Assembly (NCBI GenBank): GCA_964613665.1
Contig: CAZTIG010000006.1
Coordinates: 1-64,000, forward strand
Direction of reading: 5' to 3'
Length of the DNA stretch: 64,000 bases
Origin: CAZQFV01 sp964613665
Lineage (GTDB): Bacteria > Chloroflexota > Chloroflexia > DTKN01
Shown: piece by piece, positions 8,045 through 17,206 of the stretch
Numbering within the stretch: position 1 is the first letter of the stretch
Layout: each line of letters opens with the position of its first letter
The notes under the pieces: generated by a model
The model's database searches: none
Told to the model about the DNA's origin: nothing
The model's input: the letters and a program-made list of their open reading frames with translations, nothing else
Translations under genes and position numbers: made by a program

Positions 8045-10567
8045 CTAGCGGGCCGGCCCGGCCGGGGCCGGCCCGTACAGCTCCCGGTAGATCCAGTACG
8101 AGGTATAGATACGCTCGATGTAGCCGCGCGTCTCGGCAAAGTCCACCGCCTCCACGAACAGGTCCATGTCGGCTACCGGGACCTGCCCGCCGGCCCAGCG
8201 CCGGGCGTTGCCGGGACCGCCGTTGTATCCGGCCAGGGCGGGGATGGCCTGGTTGTCGAAGGCGGCCAGCTGCCGCCCCAGGTACCAGGTGCCGAAGCGG
8301 ACGCTGACGACCGGTCGGTAGAGGTCCTCCAGGCGGAAGGGATCAAACCCCAGGGCCGCGGCGATCCCTGCACCCGTGGAGGGGATCACCTGGGTCAGGC
8401 CGCGGGCCTCGGCCCAGGAGGTAGCGTAGCGGTCAAAGAGGCTTTCCTGGCGCACCAGGGCGAAAAAGAGCAGCGGATCGACCCCGTTGGCGCGTGACTC
8501 GGCGACGATGAGCTGGGCGTAGGGGGTCGGGTAGCGCAGCCGGAGCAGGAAGGCGGGCATCTCTCCGGCGGCGGACCCGACCATGCCGCTGAGCAGGCCG
8601 GCGGCGCGGACGGAGAGGCCGTGGAGGCGGTGCTCGCGCAGGTAGTAAGCCAGGGCGTAGAGGGCCGGCCCGTCCTCCTGGAAGCGATCGATGAGCAGGT
8701 TGAAGGGCTGGCGGGCCTCGTCCGGCCGGCCCAGCAGCAGCCACTCCTCGCCGCGAGCGAAGAGGGGGTCCTGGCGCACCGCAGCGGGCAGGCCGGCGCT
8801 GACGCGGCGGCCCAGGGCCTGTGCCAGCCACTGCTCGGCGGCGGCTCGCTCCGTGCCCTCATCCCCCCAGGCCGGCCAGTGGTAGAACCGGCCAAAGCCC
8901 GCGCCGGAGGAGAGCAGCTCGCGGGCGCGGGCGGCGTAGTAGTCCTGGCCGTCGGCGGCCTCCGCCCAGGCCTTGCGGGCATCCTGGCTCCAGCCCAGCC
9001 GGGCCAGTGCCAGCCCGTGCCAGAGCGCCAGTCGGGCATCCTGACCTGCCGGCCGGGCGCGCCACACCTCCTCGGCCCTGGTCAGGTTCCCCTGGCGGTA
9101 GTACAGCAGGCCGGCGCGGAAGCAGGCCTCGGCGGCGTGCGCGCTGTCGGGGAACTCTTCCAGCAGGGCGCTGTACCCGGCGCGGGCCTCGTCCGGCCGG
9201 CCCAGGTCCTCCAGCAGCAGCGCGGCCTGCCAGCGGGCCTCGGCGGCTGCGGCCGTGCCGGGGAACCGCTCGACCAGCAACTGCTGTGTCTCCACTGCCC
9301 GGGATAGGGCACCAACGCTCTCCAGGATGGCGGCCCGCTCCTGCAGCGGGCGGGGGTCGGCGGCGGCGGCTTGGGCCAGGGCATCCAGCTCGGCCAGGGC
9401 CGTGTCGAGATCGCCGGCCTCGGCGCGGGCCCAGGCCAGGGTGTAGGCCACCTCGACAGCGGCCGGCTCCCGGCGGAGGGCCTCCGCGAGCCACGCCACG
9501 GCCTCGCCCGGCCGGCCGGCGGCACGGAAGGCCCGGCCCACAGCATAGGGGTCCACCGGCACGGCGGCGGCGTTGAGGGCGTCGGCGGCCCGGGCCGCGG
9601 CGGCCGTGTCGGCGTAGGAGTCGAGGGCCTCCTGCCAGCGCGACTGCGCCTCCTGCGGCCGGCCGGCCGAGGCCAGCGTCTGTCCTATCCGGAAGAGGAT
9701 CTCTGCCCGGTACCAGGGCTTGCGGGCAATGGCCAAGATGCTCTCGTACCGGGCCACCGCCTGGTCGTAGGAGCCCAGGGCACGCAGATCGGCCGCCGCC
9801 TCCTCCAGCATGCCCACCTGGTCGGCGGCGGCGCGGTGGGGGCCGGCGGCCCAGGTGAACTCCGCAGCAGCGTTGACCGGGTCGCCCAGGTCGCGGTAGC
9901 ACCAGGCCAGCCGTTCGGCGATGAGGTCGTCGAGGGTGGTGCCCTCCTCGCGGTAGAGCCGGTAGAAGGGGATGGCTCGCGCGCAGTCGCCGCCCCCGCG
10001 GTAGCCCTCGGCCAGCCAGTAGTGGGCGCGGTGGCGCAGCTCCGCGGGCATGGCATCCAGGGAAGGGGAAAGGACCGTCGTGGCCGAGAGTGGCCGTCCC
10101 ATCTCGACATAGACCCGCGCCGTGCCCAGGAGGGCCTCGGCCGCCGTGGCGGTGCCGCTCTCGCTGGCCAGTAGCTCCTGGTACAGGTACAGGGCGCCGG
10201 CGTAGTCGCCATCGGCCAGGAGGGCGTCCGCTCGGCGCAGGAGGGTGCTATCCCCTCGGGGCGTCGGGGGCGGCGCTGGCGTCGGGGCCGGCGGCGTCGG
10301 CAGGACCGTGGGGGCCATCGTGGGCCGGGGCGTGCCCGTGGGCAGGACGGTCAGCACCGGCGTCTGCGACGGCGGCGCCGCCGTCGGCACCGGGGTCGGG
10401 CCGGCGGCCGGGGAGCAGGCCACCAGCAGCAGGAGAAGCGCCAACCCGAGCGACCTGCGCGCGATCCGGGCAACGGTGGCACGGGAGGAATCGCCGCGGC
10501 GCCGGTCCCTGCCCGGCAAGGTCCGCAGGGCCATCCATCCGGGCGAAAGGGCTGCTCGCTTGGCCAT
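8045..10567 (-). CDS. TPR-repeat lytic transglycosylase lipoprotein (Slt-like)
   Basis: Exported peptidoglycan-cleaving enzyme of 840 aa. A basic N-terminus and hydrophobic stretch end in a lipobox (LLLLLVACSP), so it should be lipid-anchored. A Thr/Pro-rich linker is followed by many TPR-like helical repeats (residues ~100-640). The C-terminal SLT domain has the catalytic Glu in FALVRQESLFD and the motifs GLTQVIPSTG and LAGYNGGPGNARRW. The architecture is that of soluble lytic transglycosylases. The start ATG 10567 has GGAGC upstream; an internal ATG 11 codons later would also keep the signal peptide. It lies between the two Tad-type loci on the minus strand, which may be coincidence or reflect wall remodelling for pili. 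Confidence 0.88.
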   Translation of the reverse strand: MAKRAALSPGWMALRTLPGRDRRRGDSSRATVARIARRSLGLALLLLLVACSPAAGPTPVPTAAPPSQTPVLTVLPTGTPRPTMAPTVLPTPPAPTPAPPPTPRGDSTLLRRADALLADGDYAGALYLYQELLASESGTATAAEALLGTARVYVEMGRPLSATTVLSPSLDAMPAELRHRAHYWLAEGYRGGGDCARAIPFYRLYREEGTTLDDLIAERLAWCYRDLGDPVNAAAEFTWAAGPHRAAADQVGMLEEAAADLRALGSYDQAVARYESILAIARKPWYRAEILFRIGQTLASAGRPQEAQSRWQEALDSYADTAAAARAADALNAAAVPVDPYAVGRAFRAAGRPGEAVAWLAEALRREPAAVEVAYTLAWARAEAGDLDTALAELDALAQAAAADPRPLQERAAILESVGALSRAVETQQLLVERFPGTAAAAEARWQAALLLEDLGRPDEARAGYSALLEEFPDSAHAAEACFRAGLLYYRQGNLTRAEEVWRARPAGQDARLALWHGLALARLGWSQDARKAWAEAADGQDYYAARARELLSSGAGFGRFYHWPAWGDEGTERAAAEQWLAQALGRRVSAGLPAAVRQDPLFARGEEWLLLGRPDEARQPFNLLIDRFQEDGPALYALAYYLREHRLHGLSVRAAGLLSGMVGSAAGEMPAFLLRLRYPTPYAQLIVAESRANGVDPLLFFALVRQESLFDRYATSWAEARGLTQVIPSTGAGIAAALGFDPFRLEDLYRPVVSVRFGTWYLGRQLAAFDNQAIPALAGYNGGPGNARRWAGGQVPVADMDLFVEAVDFAETRGYIERIYTSYWIYRELYGPAPAGPAR

Positions 10568-10627
10568 TATGTTGCTCCGGTGCGCGACCGCGGCGCGCGG
10601 GATGCCAGGCAGGTCCGCACCGGGGCC

Positions 10628-10656
10628 ATTCTACCATGGGAGCCGGCGGGCGTCCA
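10628..10656 (-). promoter_or_regulatory. Possible promoter of the transglycosylase gene
   Basis: On the minus strand TAGAAT (10628-10633) is preceded by the weak -35 box TGGACG (10651-10656) with a 17-base spacer. The transglycosylase ATG lies about 60 bases downstream. Confidence 0.4.
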
Positions 10657-10738
10657 GCCGAAGTGTGTACGCTTGGACTACGGTGGACAAAAGGTGCCCG
10701 GTAATCGCCGCGCTTGGCACTTCACGCGCGCGCCCGGC

Positions 10739-13381
10739 CTACCCCTGCGGCCGGGCGAACCAGCCGTCCTCTGCCGCCACGCCGCGCCGCCGCAGCTTCT
10801 CCAGCACCCGCGGGGCACTGCCGCTGGGCTCCAGCCGGTCCACGATCTGGTCGCCCTGCACCTCGCTCTGGAGGGAGTACACGTCGTGCAGCACGATCTC
10901 GCGCCCCCGCAGCCCGGTGACCTCGGCCACATCGACGACCTTGCGACTGCCGTCCGGCATGCGCCGCAAGTGCACGAACAGGTCGATGGACAGGGCGATC
11001 TGCTCGCGGATGGCGCGGACGGGCAGGTCGAAGCCGGCCAGCATCACCATCGTCTCCAGCCGTAGCAGGGCCTCGCGAGGGTCGTTCGCGTGCAGTGTCG
11101 TCAGGGAGGCCCCCGTGCTCATCGTCTGCAGCATGTCGAGGGCCTCGCCGCCGCGCACCTCGCCGACGACGATGCGGTCCGGGCGCATGCGCAGCGCGTT
11201 GATCACCAGGTCGCGGATGCTGACCTCACCCTGGCCCTCGATGTTCGGCGGACGCGACTCGATCGAGACCACGTGGCGCTGGCGCAGCTGCAGCTCGGCG
11301 GCGTTCTCGATGGTCACGATGCGCTCGCCCTCGGGGATGAACGAGGAGAGGACGTTGAGCAGCGTCGTCTTTCCGGTCGCCGCACCCCCTGCCACGATGA
11401 TGTTCAGGCGACCGCGGACGCAGGCTGCCAGGAAGGCCGCTGCCTGCGGCGTCAGCGTGCCCAGGCGCACCATGTCCTCCATGGTAAAGGCCTCGCGCTC
11501 GAACTTGCGGATCGTCAGGACCGGCCCGACCAGCGAGAGCGGCGGGATGATCACGTTGACCCGTGAGCCGTCCGGCAGGCGGGCGTCGATCATCGGGCTG
11601 CTCTCGTCCACCCGCCGTCCCAGTGGGCTCAGGATGCGCTCGATGATGCGCATCATGTGGTCCCGGTCGCGAAAGGCCACGGCCGTCTCCTCCAGGCGGC
11701 CCTGCCGCTCGACATACACCCGCGCCGGGCCGTTGACCATGATCTCGCTGACGGTGGGGTCGGCCAGCAGGGAGTCGAGCGGACCGTAGCCCAGGACCTC
11801 CGACTCGAGCAGCGACTGCAGCGCCTGGCGGTCGCTGCGCGACAGGGTCAGGTTCTCCTGACGCAGGACCTCATCCAGGCCACGGGCCAGCAGCGCGCTG
11901 GACTGCTCGTCGTGCGCCAGGGCGGTATCCGGGCCGATCTGCTGCACCAGCCAGGACTGCGCCTGCCCGGTCAGGCGGTAGCGAAGGGGCCAGTCGAGGC
12001 GGCCGGGCAGGCCCGGCGGACCCGCCACCTCGCGCGTCCGCCGCAGCCACTGTTCGAGGAAGCGTTCCTGCTCGGGTGACCCGGCGGTCCGGGGGTCGAA
12101 CAGGGCCGGCGGCACCAGCACGCCGCGCTCGGCCAGGCGATCCAGGAACCGGGGGACCGTACCGGTCGGCTCGAGGCGCCGCCGCTCCTCGTCATAGCCG
12201 TAGAGGGGCCGCAGCTCGATCCGTTCCTCCTCCCGCTCGCCCACCTCGACGACGCTGCTGACGTAGCGGCTGCCGTCGCTAGCCCGGTCCATGTGGACGA
12301 TCAACTGGATCGCTTCCCCGATCTGCTCCAGGATCGCCCAGGCCGGCAGCTCCGTGCCGGCCAGGAGGACCATCGTCTGCAGCCGCAGCAGCGACTCCGC
12401 GGGGTCGTTGGCGTGCAGCGTGGTCATGGAGCCCTCGTGGCCGGTGTTCATTGCCTGGAGCATGTCGAGGGCCTCGCCGCCGCGCACCTCGCCGACGACG
12501 ATGCGGTCCGGGCGCATGCGCAGCGCGTTGATCACCAGGTCGCGGATGCTGACCTCACCCTGGCCCTCGATGTTCGGCGGACGCGACTCGATCGAGACCA
12601 CGTGGCGCTGGCGCAGCTGCAGCTCGGCGGCGTTCTCGATGGTCACGATGCGCTCGCCCTCGGGGATGAACGAGGAGAGGACGTTGAGCAGCGTCGTCTT
12701 TCCGGTCGCCGCACCCCCTGCCACGATGATGTTCAGGCGACCGCGGACGCAGGCTGCCAGGAAGGCCGCTGCCTGCGGCGTCAGCGTGCCCAGGCGCACC
12801 ATGTCCTCCATGGTAAAGGCCTCGCGCTCGAACTTGCGGATCGTCAGGACCGGCCCGACCAGCGAGAGCGGCGGGATGATCACGTTGACCCGTGAGCCGT
12901 CCGGCAGGCGGGCGTCGATCATCGGGCTGCTCTCGTCCACCCGCCGTCCCAGTGGGCTCAGGATGCGCTCGATGATGCGCATCATGTGGTCCCGGTCGCG
13001 AAAGGCCACGGCCGTCTCCTCCAGGCGGCCCTGCCGCTCGACATACACCCGCGCCGGGCCGTTGACCATGATCTCGCTGACGGTGGGGTCGGCCAACAGG
13101 GAGTCGAGCGGACCGTAGCCCAGGACCTCCGACTCGAGCAGCGACTGCAACGCCTGGCGGTCGCTGCGCGACAGGGTCAGGTTCTCCTGGTGGACGGCCT
13201 GGTCCAGGAGCTGGAACAGCAGCTCGCGGGGTGCGATCCCGCCCGCGGCGTGCCGCTGCAGCGTCTCCTGGCCGAACCTGTCGCGGGTCCGCTCCAGCAG
13301 CCTCCAGGCGATGGCCTCCGGGAGGAGCTGGAACTTGCGAGCGGCCGGGGAAGAGGAGCGGCGATCGTCGGAGCTCACCAT
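10739..13381 (-). CDS. Tandem double CpaF-type ATPase
   Basis: An 880-aa protein with two complete CpaF/TadA ATPase modules, residues ~20-430 and ~490-875. Each has LGYGPLDSLL, VSEIMVNGP, Walker A GGAATGKTT (222-230 and 665-673) and VVGEVRGGEALDML. Residues 65-308 and 508-751 are encoded by DNA that is 728/730 identical, while the N- and C-terminal thirds of the modules differ strongly. The second module has MSTGASLTTLH where CpaF normally has MNTGHDGSLTTLH, so its His box is shortened by two residues and lacks the first His. Normal CpaF has one module (~450 aa). It is the last gene of a four-gene minus-strand operon. It may work as a built-in heterodimer; assembly error is the main alternative. 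Confidence 0.85.
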   Translation of the reverse strand: MVSSDDRRSSSPAARKFQLLPEAIAWRLLERTRDRFGQETLQRHAAGGIAPRELLFQLLDQAVHQENLTLSRSDRQALQSLLESEVLGYGPLDSLLADPTVSEIMVNGPARVYVERQGRLEETAVAFRDRDHMMRIIERILSPLGRRVDESSPMIDARLPDGSRVNVIIPPLSLVGPVLTIRKFEREAFTMEDMVRLGTLTPQAAAFLAACVRGRLNIIVAGGAATGKTTLLNVLSSFIPEGERIVTIENAAELQLRQRHVVSIESRPPNIEGQGEVSIRDLVINALRMRPDRIVVGEVRGGEALDMLQAMNTGHEGSMTTLHANDPAESLLRLQTMVLLAGTELPAWAILEQIGEAIQLIVHMDRASDGSRYVSSVVEVGEREEERIELRPLYGYDEERRRLEPTGTVPRFLDRLAERGVLVPPALFDPRTAGSPEQERFLEQWLRRTREVAGPPGLPGRLDWPLRYRLTGQAQSWLVQQIGPDTALAHDEQSSALLARGLDEVLRQENLTLSRSDRQALQSLLESEVLGYGPLDSLLADPTVSEIMVNGPARVYVERQGRLEETAVAFRDRDHMMRIIERILSPLGRRVDESSPMIDARLPDGSRVNVIIPPLSLVGPVLTIRKFEREAFTMEDMVRLGTLTPQAAAFLAACVRGRLNIIVAGGAATGKTTLLNVLSSFIPEGERIVTIENAAELQLRQRHVVSIESRPPNIEGQGEVSIRDLVINALRMRPDRIVVGEVRGGEALDMLQTMSTGASLTTLHANDPREALLRLETMVMLAGFDLPVRAIREQIALSIDLFVHLRRMPDGSRKVVDVAEVTGLRGREIVLHDVYSLQSEVQGDQIVDRLEPSGSAPRVLEKLRRRGVAAEDGWFARPQG
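11131..11860. repeat. Direct repeat copy A (730 bp) within double-CpaF gene
   Basis: This stretch matches 12460-13189 at a constant offset of 1329 bases with no gaps. I found only two differences, G/A at 11767/13096 and at 11821/13150, both silent. Sequence on both sides diverges abruptly. Confidence 0.97.
12460..13189. repeat. Direct repeat copy B (730 bp) within double-CpaF gene
   Basis: Partner of the repeat at 11131-11860. It encodes the core of the first ATPase module, including Walker A. The sharp ends and near-identity suggest recent gene conversion between the two modules. Confidence 0.97.
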
Positions 13382-13398
13382 GGCAGCCTCTCAACCAC

Positions 13399-14547
13399 CT
13401 ATTCCCCGCGCAGGCTCCTGGTGAGGAAGTAGGCCGTCTGGATGACCGCCAGGTTGAAGGGGGTCTCCTCCGGCTCCAGGATCGGTGGGCGCCCGGCATT
13501 GAGGGCACTGCTGAGGCGGACCGGGTCGGGCGGCAGGACGCCGGCCATGGGGACGCCCAGGAAGCTCTCGATGCCCTCGCGCGGGGGCGCGTTCTCGGCG
13601 CGCGGGTGGTCGTTCAGGACGACGTGGATCAACTCGCCGGGCACCTCCAGCATGGCCAGCGTCTGCAGCAGCGCCTGCGTTGCCACCAGGGTGAGGATCT
13701 CCGGGTTGACCACCACGACCACCATGTCGGCCAGGCGCAGAAGGGAGCGATAGGGCTCGCGGGTGGAGGCAGGCAGGTCCACGACGATATAACCGTAGGC
13801 CGGCCGCAGCATGCGCAGCAGGTGATCCACCTCCTGCGGCCCGATGGCCTCGACATCGCCCGGGGAGGGTGGACCGGCCAGGAAACGCAGCCCCGAGGAG
13901 TGCACCGTGAGGTAGGTCTCCTCCAGATAGTCCCGTTCGAGCTCCTCGCCATCCTCCTGCAGCAGGGCGTTCAAGTCGTGCGGGTTGGGCAGGTCCAGCA
14001 ACACCGCGGCCCGCCCGTACTCCATGTTGGCATCGAGGAGCACGACCTCATCCGTCCAGATGCGGCCCAGGGCGAGAGCCAGGTTGACCGCCAGGGTCGT
14101 GCGGCCCACACCGCCGCGGGCACCGGCCACGGCGATGACCCTGCCCTCGCGAGCGCGCTGCGGCGGGGCCTCTTCGCGGGACCGCTTGAGCAGGTTCGCG
14201 ACGCGCGCCACCAGCTCCTGCATGTTAAAGGGCTTGACCACGTAGTCGTCGCCGCCGGCCTCGAACCCCTGCACGACCTGGTCGGGCTGGTCCCGGCCGG
14301 TGAGAAAGATCACAGGCACGTTGCGGGTGCGCGCCTGGCCGCGCAGCCGCCGGCACAGCTCCAGGCCGTCGATTCCCGGGAGGGACACATCCAGCAGGAA
14401 GATGTCCGGGACGAACTTTTGCACCATCTGCAGGGTTTCCTCGGCCGTCTGCGCCCGCCGCACGCGGTAGCCGCGGCTCTCGAAAGCAAAGGTCAGAATC
14501 GAGAGGATGTCGAGGTCGTCATCCACTGCCATGATGGTCTTGGGCAT
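13399..14547 (-). CDS. Receiver + ParA/MinD-like ATPase fusion (CpaE-like)
   Basis: 382 aa, the same architecture as the CpaE-like protein at 3114-4358 but clearly divergent. Residues 3-120 are a receiver with VDDD, phospho-acceptor D53 (LLDVSLPGIDG) and K105 (VVKPF). Residues ~135-370 are a MinD-type ATPase whose P-loop reads ARGGVGRTT, so both lysines of the KGGxGKT motif are Arg. The start has AAGGAG about 10 bases upstream and lies 3 bases after the kinase stop codon; the double-CpaF gene follows after 17 bases. It is likely the localisation or signalling partner of that ATPase. Whether it hydrolyses ATP is doubtful. Confidence 0.86.
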   Translation of the reverse strand: MPKTIMAVDDDLDILSILTFAFESRGYRVRRAQTAEETLQMVQKFVPDIFLLDVSLPGIDGLELCRRLRGQARTRNVPVIFLTGRDQPDQVVQGFEAGGDDYVVKPFNMQELVARVANLLKRSREEAPPQRAREGRVIAVAGARGGVGRTTLAVNLALALGRIWTDEVVLLDANMEYGRAAVLLDLPNPHDLNALLQEDGEELERDYLEETYLTVHSSGLRFLAGPPSPGDVEAIGPQEVDHLLRMLRPAYGYIVVDLPASTREPYRSLLRLADMVVVVVNPEILTLVATQALLQTLAMLEVPGELIHVVLNDHPRAENAPPREGIESFLGVPMAGVLPPDPVRLSSALNAGRPPILEPEETPFNLAVIQTAYFLTRSLRGE

Positions 14548-14550
14548 CCC

Positions 14551-17181
14551 TCACGCTCCTTGGTCCTTGGTGGCGGCAGCACGGGTAGGGTCCTTGGGCA
14601 GGGTGAAGAAAAAGACCGTGCCCTTGCCCGGCTCGCTCTCGAACCAGATCGTGCCACCGTGCGCCTCGACGATCTGCTTGGCGATATAGAGGCCCAGGCC
14701 GATGGCCCGCCCGCCCTCGGTGCCGCCGCCCGGCCGGAACAGCTTGCCGCGCATCTCGGCGGATATTCCCACCCCGGTGTCCTGGACGGAAACCTTTAGC
14801 TGCGGGCCCTCGTCCTCCACGCGCACCAGCACCGTCCCGCGCATGGAGGTGTTTTTGATGGCATTGTCCACCAGGTTGCTCAACACCTGGCGCAGGGCGG
14901 CCCGGCCGGCCGTGATCGGCTCCAGCCGTGGCGGCAGGACCGTGCGCAACGCCAGCTGCTTGCCCGCCGCCATCGGCTGCAGCAGGTCGGCCACCTCCCG
15001 GACCAGTCCGGCGACGTCGACGCGCTCGAAGTAGATGGCAAAGTGGCCTTCCTGGAGCCGGGACAGGTCCAGGAACTCGCTGGCCACGTCCACGCACTCC
15101 TGGACCCTGGCATCGGCGCGGGCCAGGAACTCTTCCTGCTGCGGTGTCAGCGGGCCGGCCTCGCTGCTGCGCAGCAGGTCGATGTACCCCTTGACCGAGG
15201 TGAGCGGGCCACGGATACCCTGGGCCATCGAGGAGATGAACTGGGCGCGGGCCTGTTCCTCCTCCACCTCGACGGTCACGTCGCGCAGGATGACCACGGC
15301 GGCCTGGTAGCCGGCCTCGGCGGAGACGACCGGGTTGGCCCGCACCTCATAGATGCGCGTCCCGTCTTTCTGCAGTGGCCCCTGGTACAGAAGGGGTTGG
15401 GTCAGCGAGCGCGCCTCCTGGTGCAGGCGCTGCAGCATGCGGTGGGCCTCGTCCAGCCCCTGCTCCTGCAGGTAGCGGCCAATGTCCATGCCCAGGTCGG
15501 TCTTCTCGTCCAGATCGAGAAGGCGAGCGGCCGTGCGGTTCAGCAGCACCAGGCGGTCGGCGGCATCGAACACCACCACGCCCTCGGCCAGACCGCGGAT
15601 CACCTGCGCCAGCTTGTTGCGCTCGGTGGACAGGGCGCGGTTGACCTCGGAGAGCGCCCGCGTGCGCTGCGTGACCTTCTCGATCAGGTCGGCCTTGGCG
15701 ATCGTCGCCGCGGCCACGTCGGCCAGCAGCTGCGCCAGCTGCATGTCCTGGTGGTCGAATTGCGGGCTGGCCTCGGTCAGGCGGGACAGGTTGAGCACAC
15801 CGGTGACGCGCCCCTCCAGGCGCAGCGGCATGCAGAGGGCATGCTGAACGCCGCGCTCCTCCTGAGAGCGGAAGCGGGCCACGTTCTCGGGGGAGACGAC
15901 CAGGGGCTGGCCGTGTTGCGCCACCCAACCGGCGATGCCCTGGCCTACCGGGACACCCTCCGAGGCCGGCCGGCCAAAGGCAGCACCGTCCACGGCCCGC
16001 AGGAGCAGGCGCTTCCCATCGGCGTCCAGCAGCATCAGCGAGGCCCTCTCGGCGCGGAGTATCTCCCGCCCGTGCCGCACGATGCGCTGCAGGATATCCT
16101 CCAGCTGCCGGGGCGAGTTGATTTCACGCACCACCTGATTGAGTGCGCTCATCTCGGCGTAGCTGCGCCGCAGGCTGTGCAGCGACTCGGTCCAGGCGAC
16201 CACCCGCGCGACGCGCGCGGCCAGCTCCGCCAGGCGGCTGGTGTCCTCCTCCTGGAACTGCTCGCGGCCACCGCGCCGCCCCACCAGGAGCAGCCCCAGC
16301 AGCTCGCTCTCCAGTACCAGCGGGGCGGCCAGGAATGGCTGCCGCAGGAAGAGGTCGCGCGTCTCCGCGGGCACGGCGAACCGGTCGAAGCGCTCGTCCA
16401 CGAGCAGGGCCGGACAGCCACAGCGCATCAGATTGTTCAAGAACTCGGCATCCCAGGCGATACGCTCCAGCGTGGACCGGGACACGGTGGCCATCGGGTA
16501 CGGCTCGGGGACCTGTAACTGCAGCTGCTCGCTGCTGGGATCCTGCAAAAAGATCAGGGCCAGGTCGGCGCCCATGGTGCGCAGGATCTCCTCGGTGACG
16601 ACAGCCAGGACGCCCGGCCGCTGAACTCCGGAGAGGGTGAACAGCTCCTCGTAGCGCGCCAACTCGCCCTCCTGCTCGCGCCAGCGCAGCACCGGGCCGA
16701 CCAGGAGCAGGATCAGCAGGGCCAGCAGGAAGAATATCCCCTCGCTGATCAGAAAGCGCGGGTGGCGCAGGAAGCTGACCCAGTCCTCCGTGGCGGTCAG
16801 GAGCACCAGAAAGGCATAGAGCACCCCCAGGCCCACCGTTGCCCCGACGGCAACCTGCAGGGAGGCCCACTGGGCGACCTCCAGCACCGGAGTCAGGTAG
16901 TAGAGCAAAAAGGGGCTGTCGATCCCGCCGGTGAGGACCACGAGCAGGCTGGCGGTGGCAACCTCCACCGCGACGCTGACGATCCATGACCAGGGCGGGA
17001 GTCGCCGCAGCAGTCCCAGGACCGTCACCAGGAGCGCATAGACGACCGCCCCGCCCAGGACGCCGAGGACAACCCAGTTCTCCGCCGCATTGGCGACGGT
17101 CACCAGGTACCCGACACTGCCGATGACCAGCGCCAGCCAGCGGTACCACAGGATGGCAATATGCATACGACCTCGGAGCAT
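14551..17181 (-). CDS. Membrane sensor histidine-kinase-like protein lacking the phospho-acceptor His
   Basis: 876 aa. About six membrane segments (residues ~5-170) are followed by two GAF domains (~180-335 and ~345-500), a PAS domain (~515-630), a HisKA-like dimerisation region and a HATPase domain. The ATPase boxes are intact: N box SNLVDNAIK, G1 DTGVGI, G2 GLGLYIAK. The H box, normally SHELRTPL, reads MAQGIRGPL: the His is Gln (Q654, codon at 15220-15222). Autophosphorylation in the usual way therefore seems impossible. AGGAGGGG stands before ATG 17181. It is encoded directly upstream of a receiver-ATPase protein, its likely partner, which keeps its Asp. Confidence 0.85.
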   Translation of the reverse strand: MLRGRMHIAILWYRWLALVIGSVGYLVTVANAAENWVVLGVLGGAVVYALLVTVLGLLRRLPPWSWIVSVAVEVATASLLVVLTGGIDSPFLLYYLTPVLEVAQWASLQVAVGATVGLGVLYAFLVLLTATEDWVSFLRHPRFLISEGIFFLLALLILLLVGPVLRWREQEGELARYEELFTLSGVQRPGVLAVVTEEILRTMGADLALIFLQDPSSEQLQLQVPEPYPMATVSRSTLERIAWDAEFLNNLMRCGCPALLVDERFDRFAVPAETRDLFLRQPFLAAPLVLESELLGLLLVGRRGGREQFQEEDTSRLAELAARVARVVAWTESLHSLRRSYAEMSALNQVVREINSPRQLEDILQRIVRHGREILRAERASLMLLDADGKRLLLRAVDGAAFGRPASEGVPVGQGIAGWVAQHGQPLVVSPENVARFRSQEERGVQHALCMPLRLEGRVTGVLNLSRLTEASPQFDHQDMQLAQLLADVAAATIAKADLIEKVTQRTRALSEVNRALSTERNKLAQVIRGLAEGVVVFDAADRLVLLNRTAARLLDLDEKTDLGMDIGRYLQEQGLDEAHRMLQRLHQEARSLTQPLLYQGPLQKDGTRIYEVRANPVVSAEAGYQAAVVILRDVTVEVEEEQARAQFISSMAQGIRGPLTSVKGYIDLLRSSEAGPLTPQQEEFLARADARVQECVDVASEFLDLSRLQEGHFAIYFERVDVAGLVREVADLLQPMAAGKQLALRTVLPPRLEPITAGRAALRQVLSNLVDNAIKNTSMRGTVLVRVEDEGPQLKVSVQDTGVGISAEMRGKLFRPGGGTEGGRAIGLGLYIAKQIVEAHGGTIWFESEPGKGTVFFFTLPKDPTRAAATKDQGA

Positions 17182-17206
17182 GGGTCCCCCTCCTGGGAGC
17201 CGGGGC

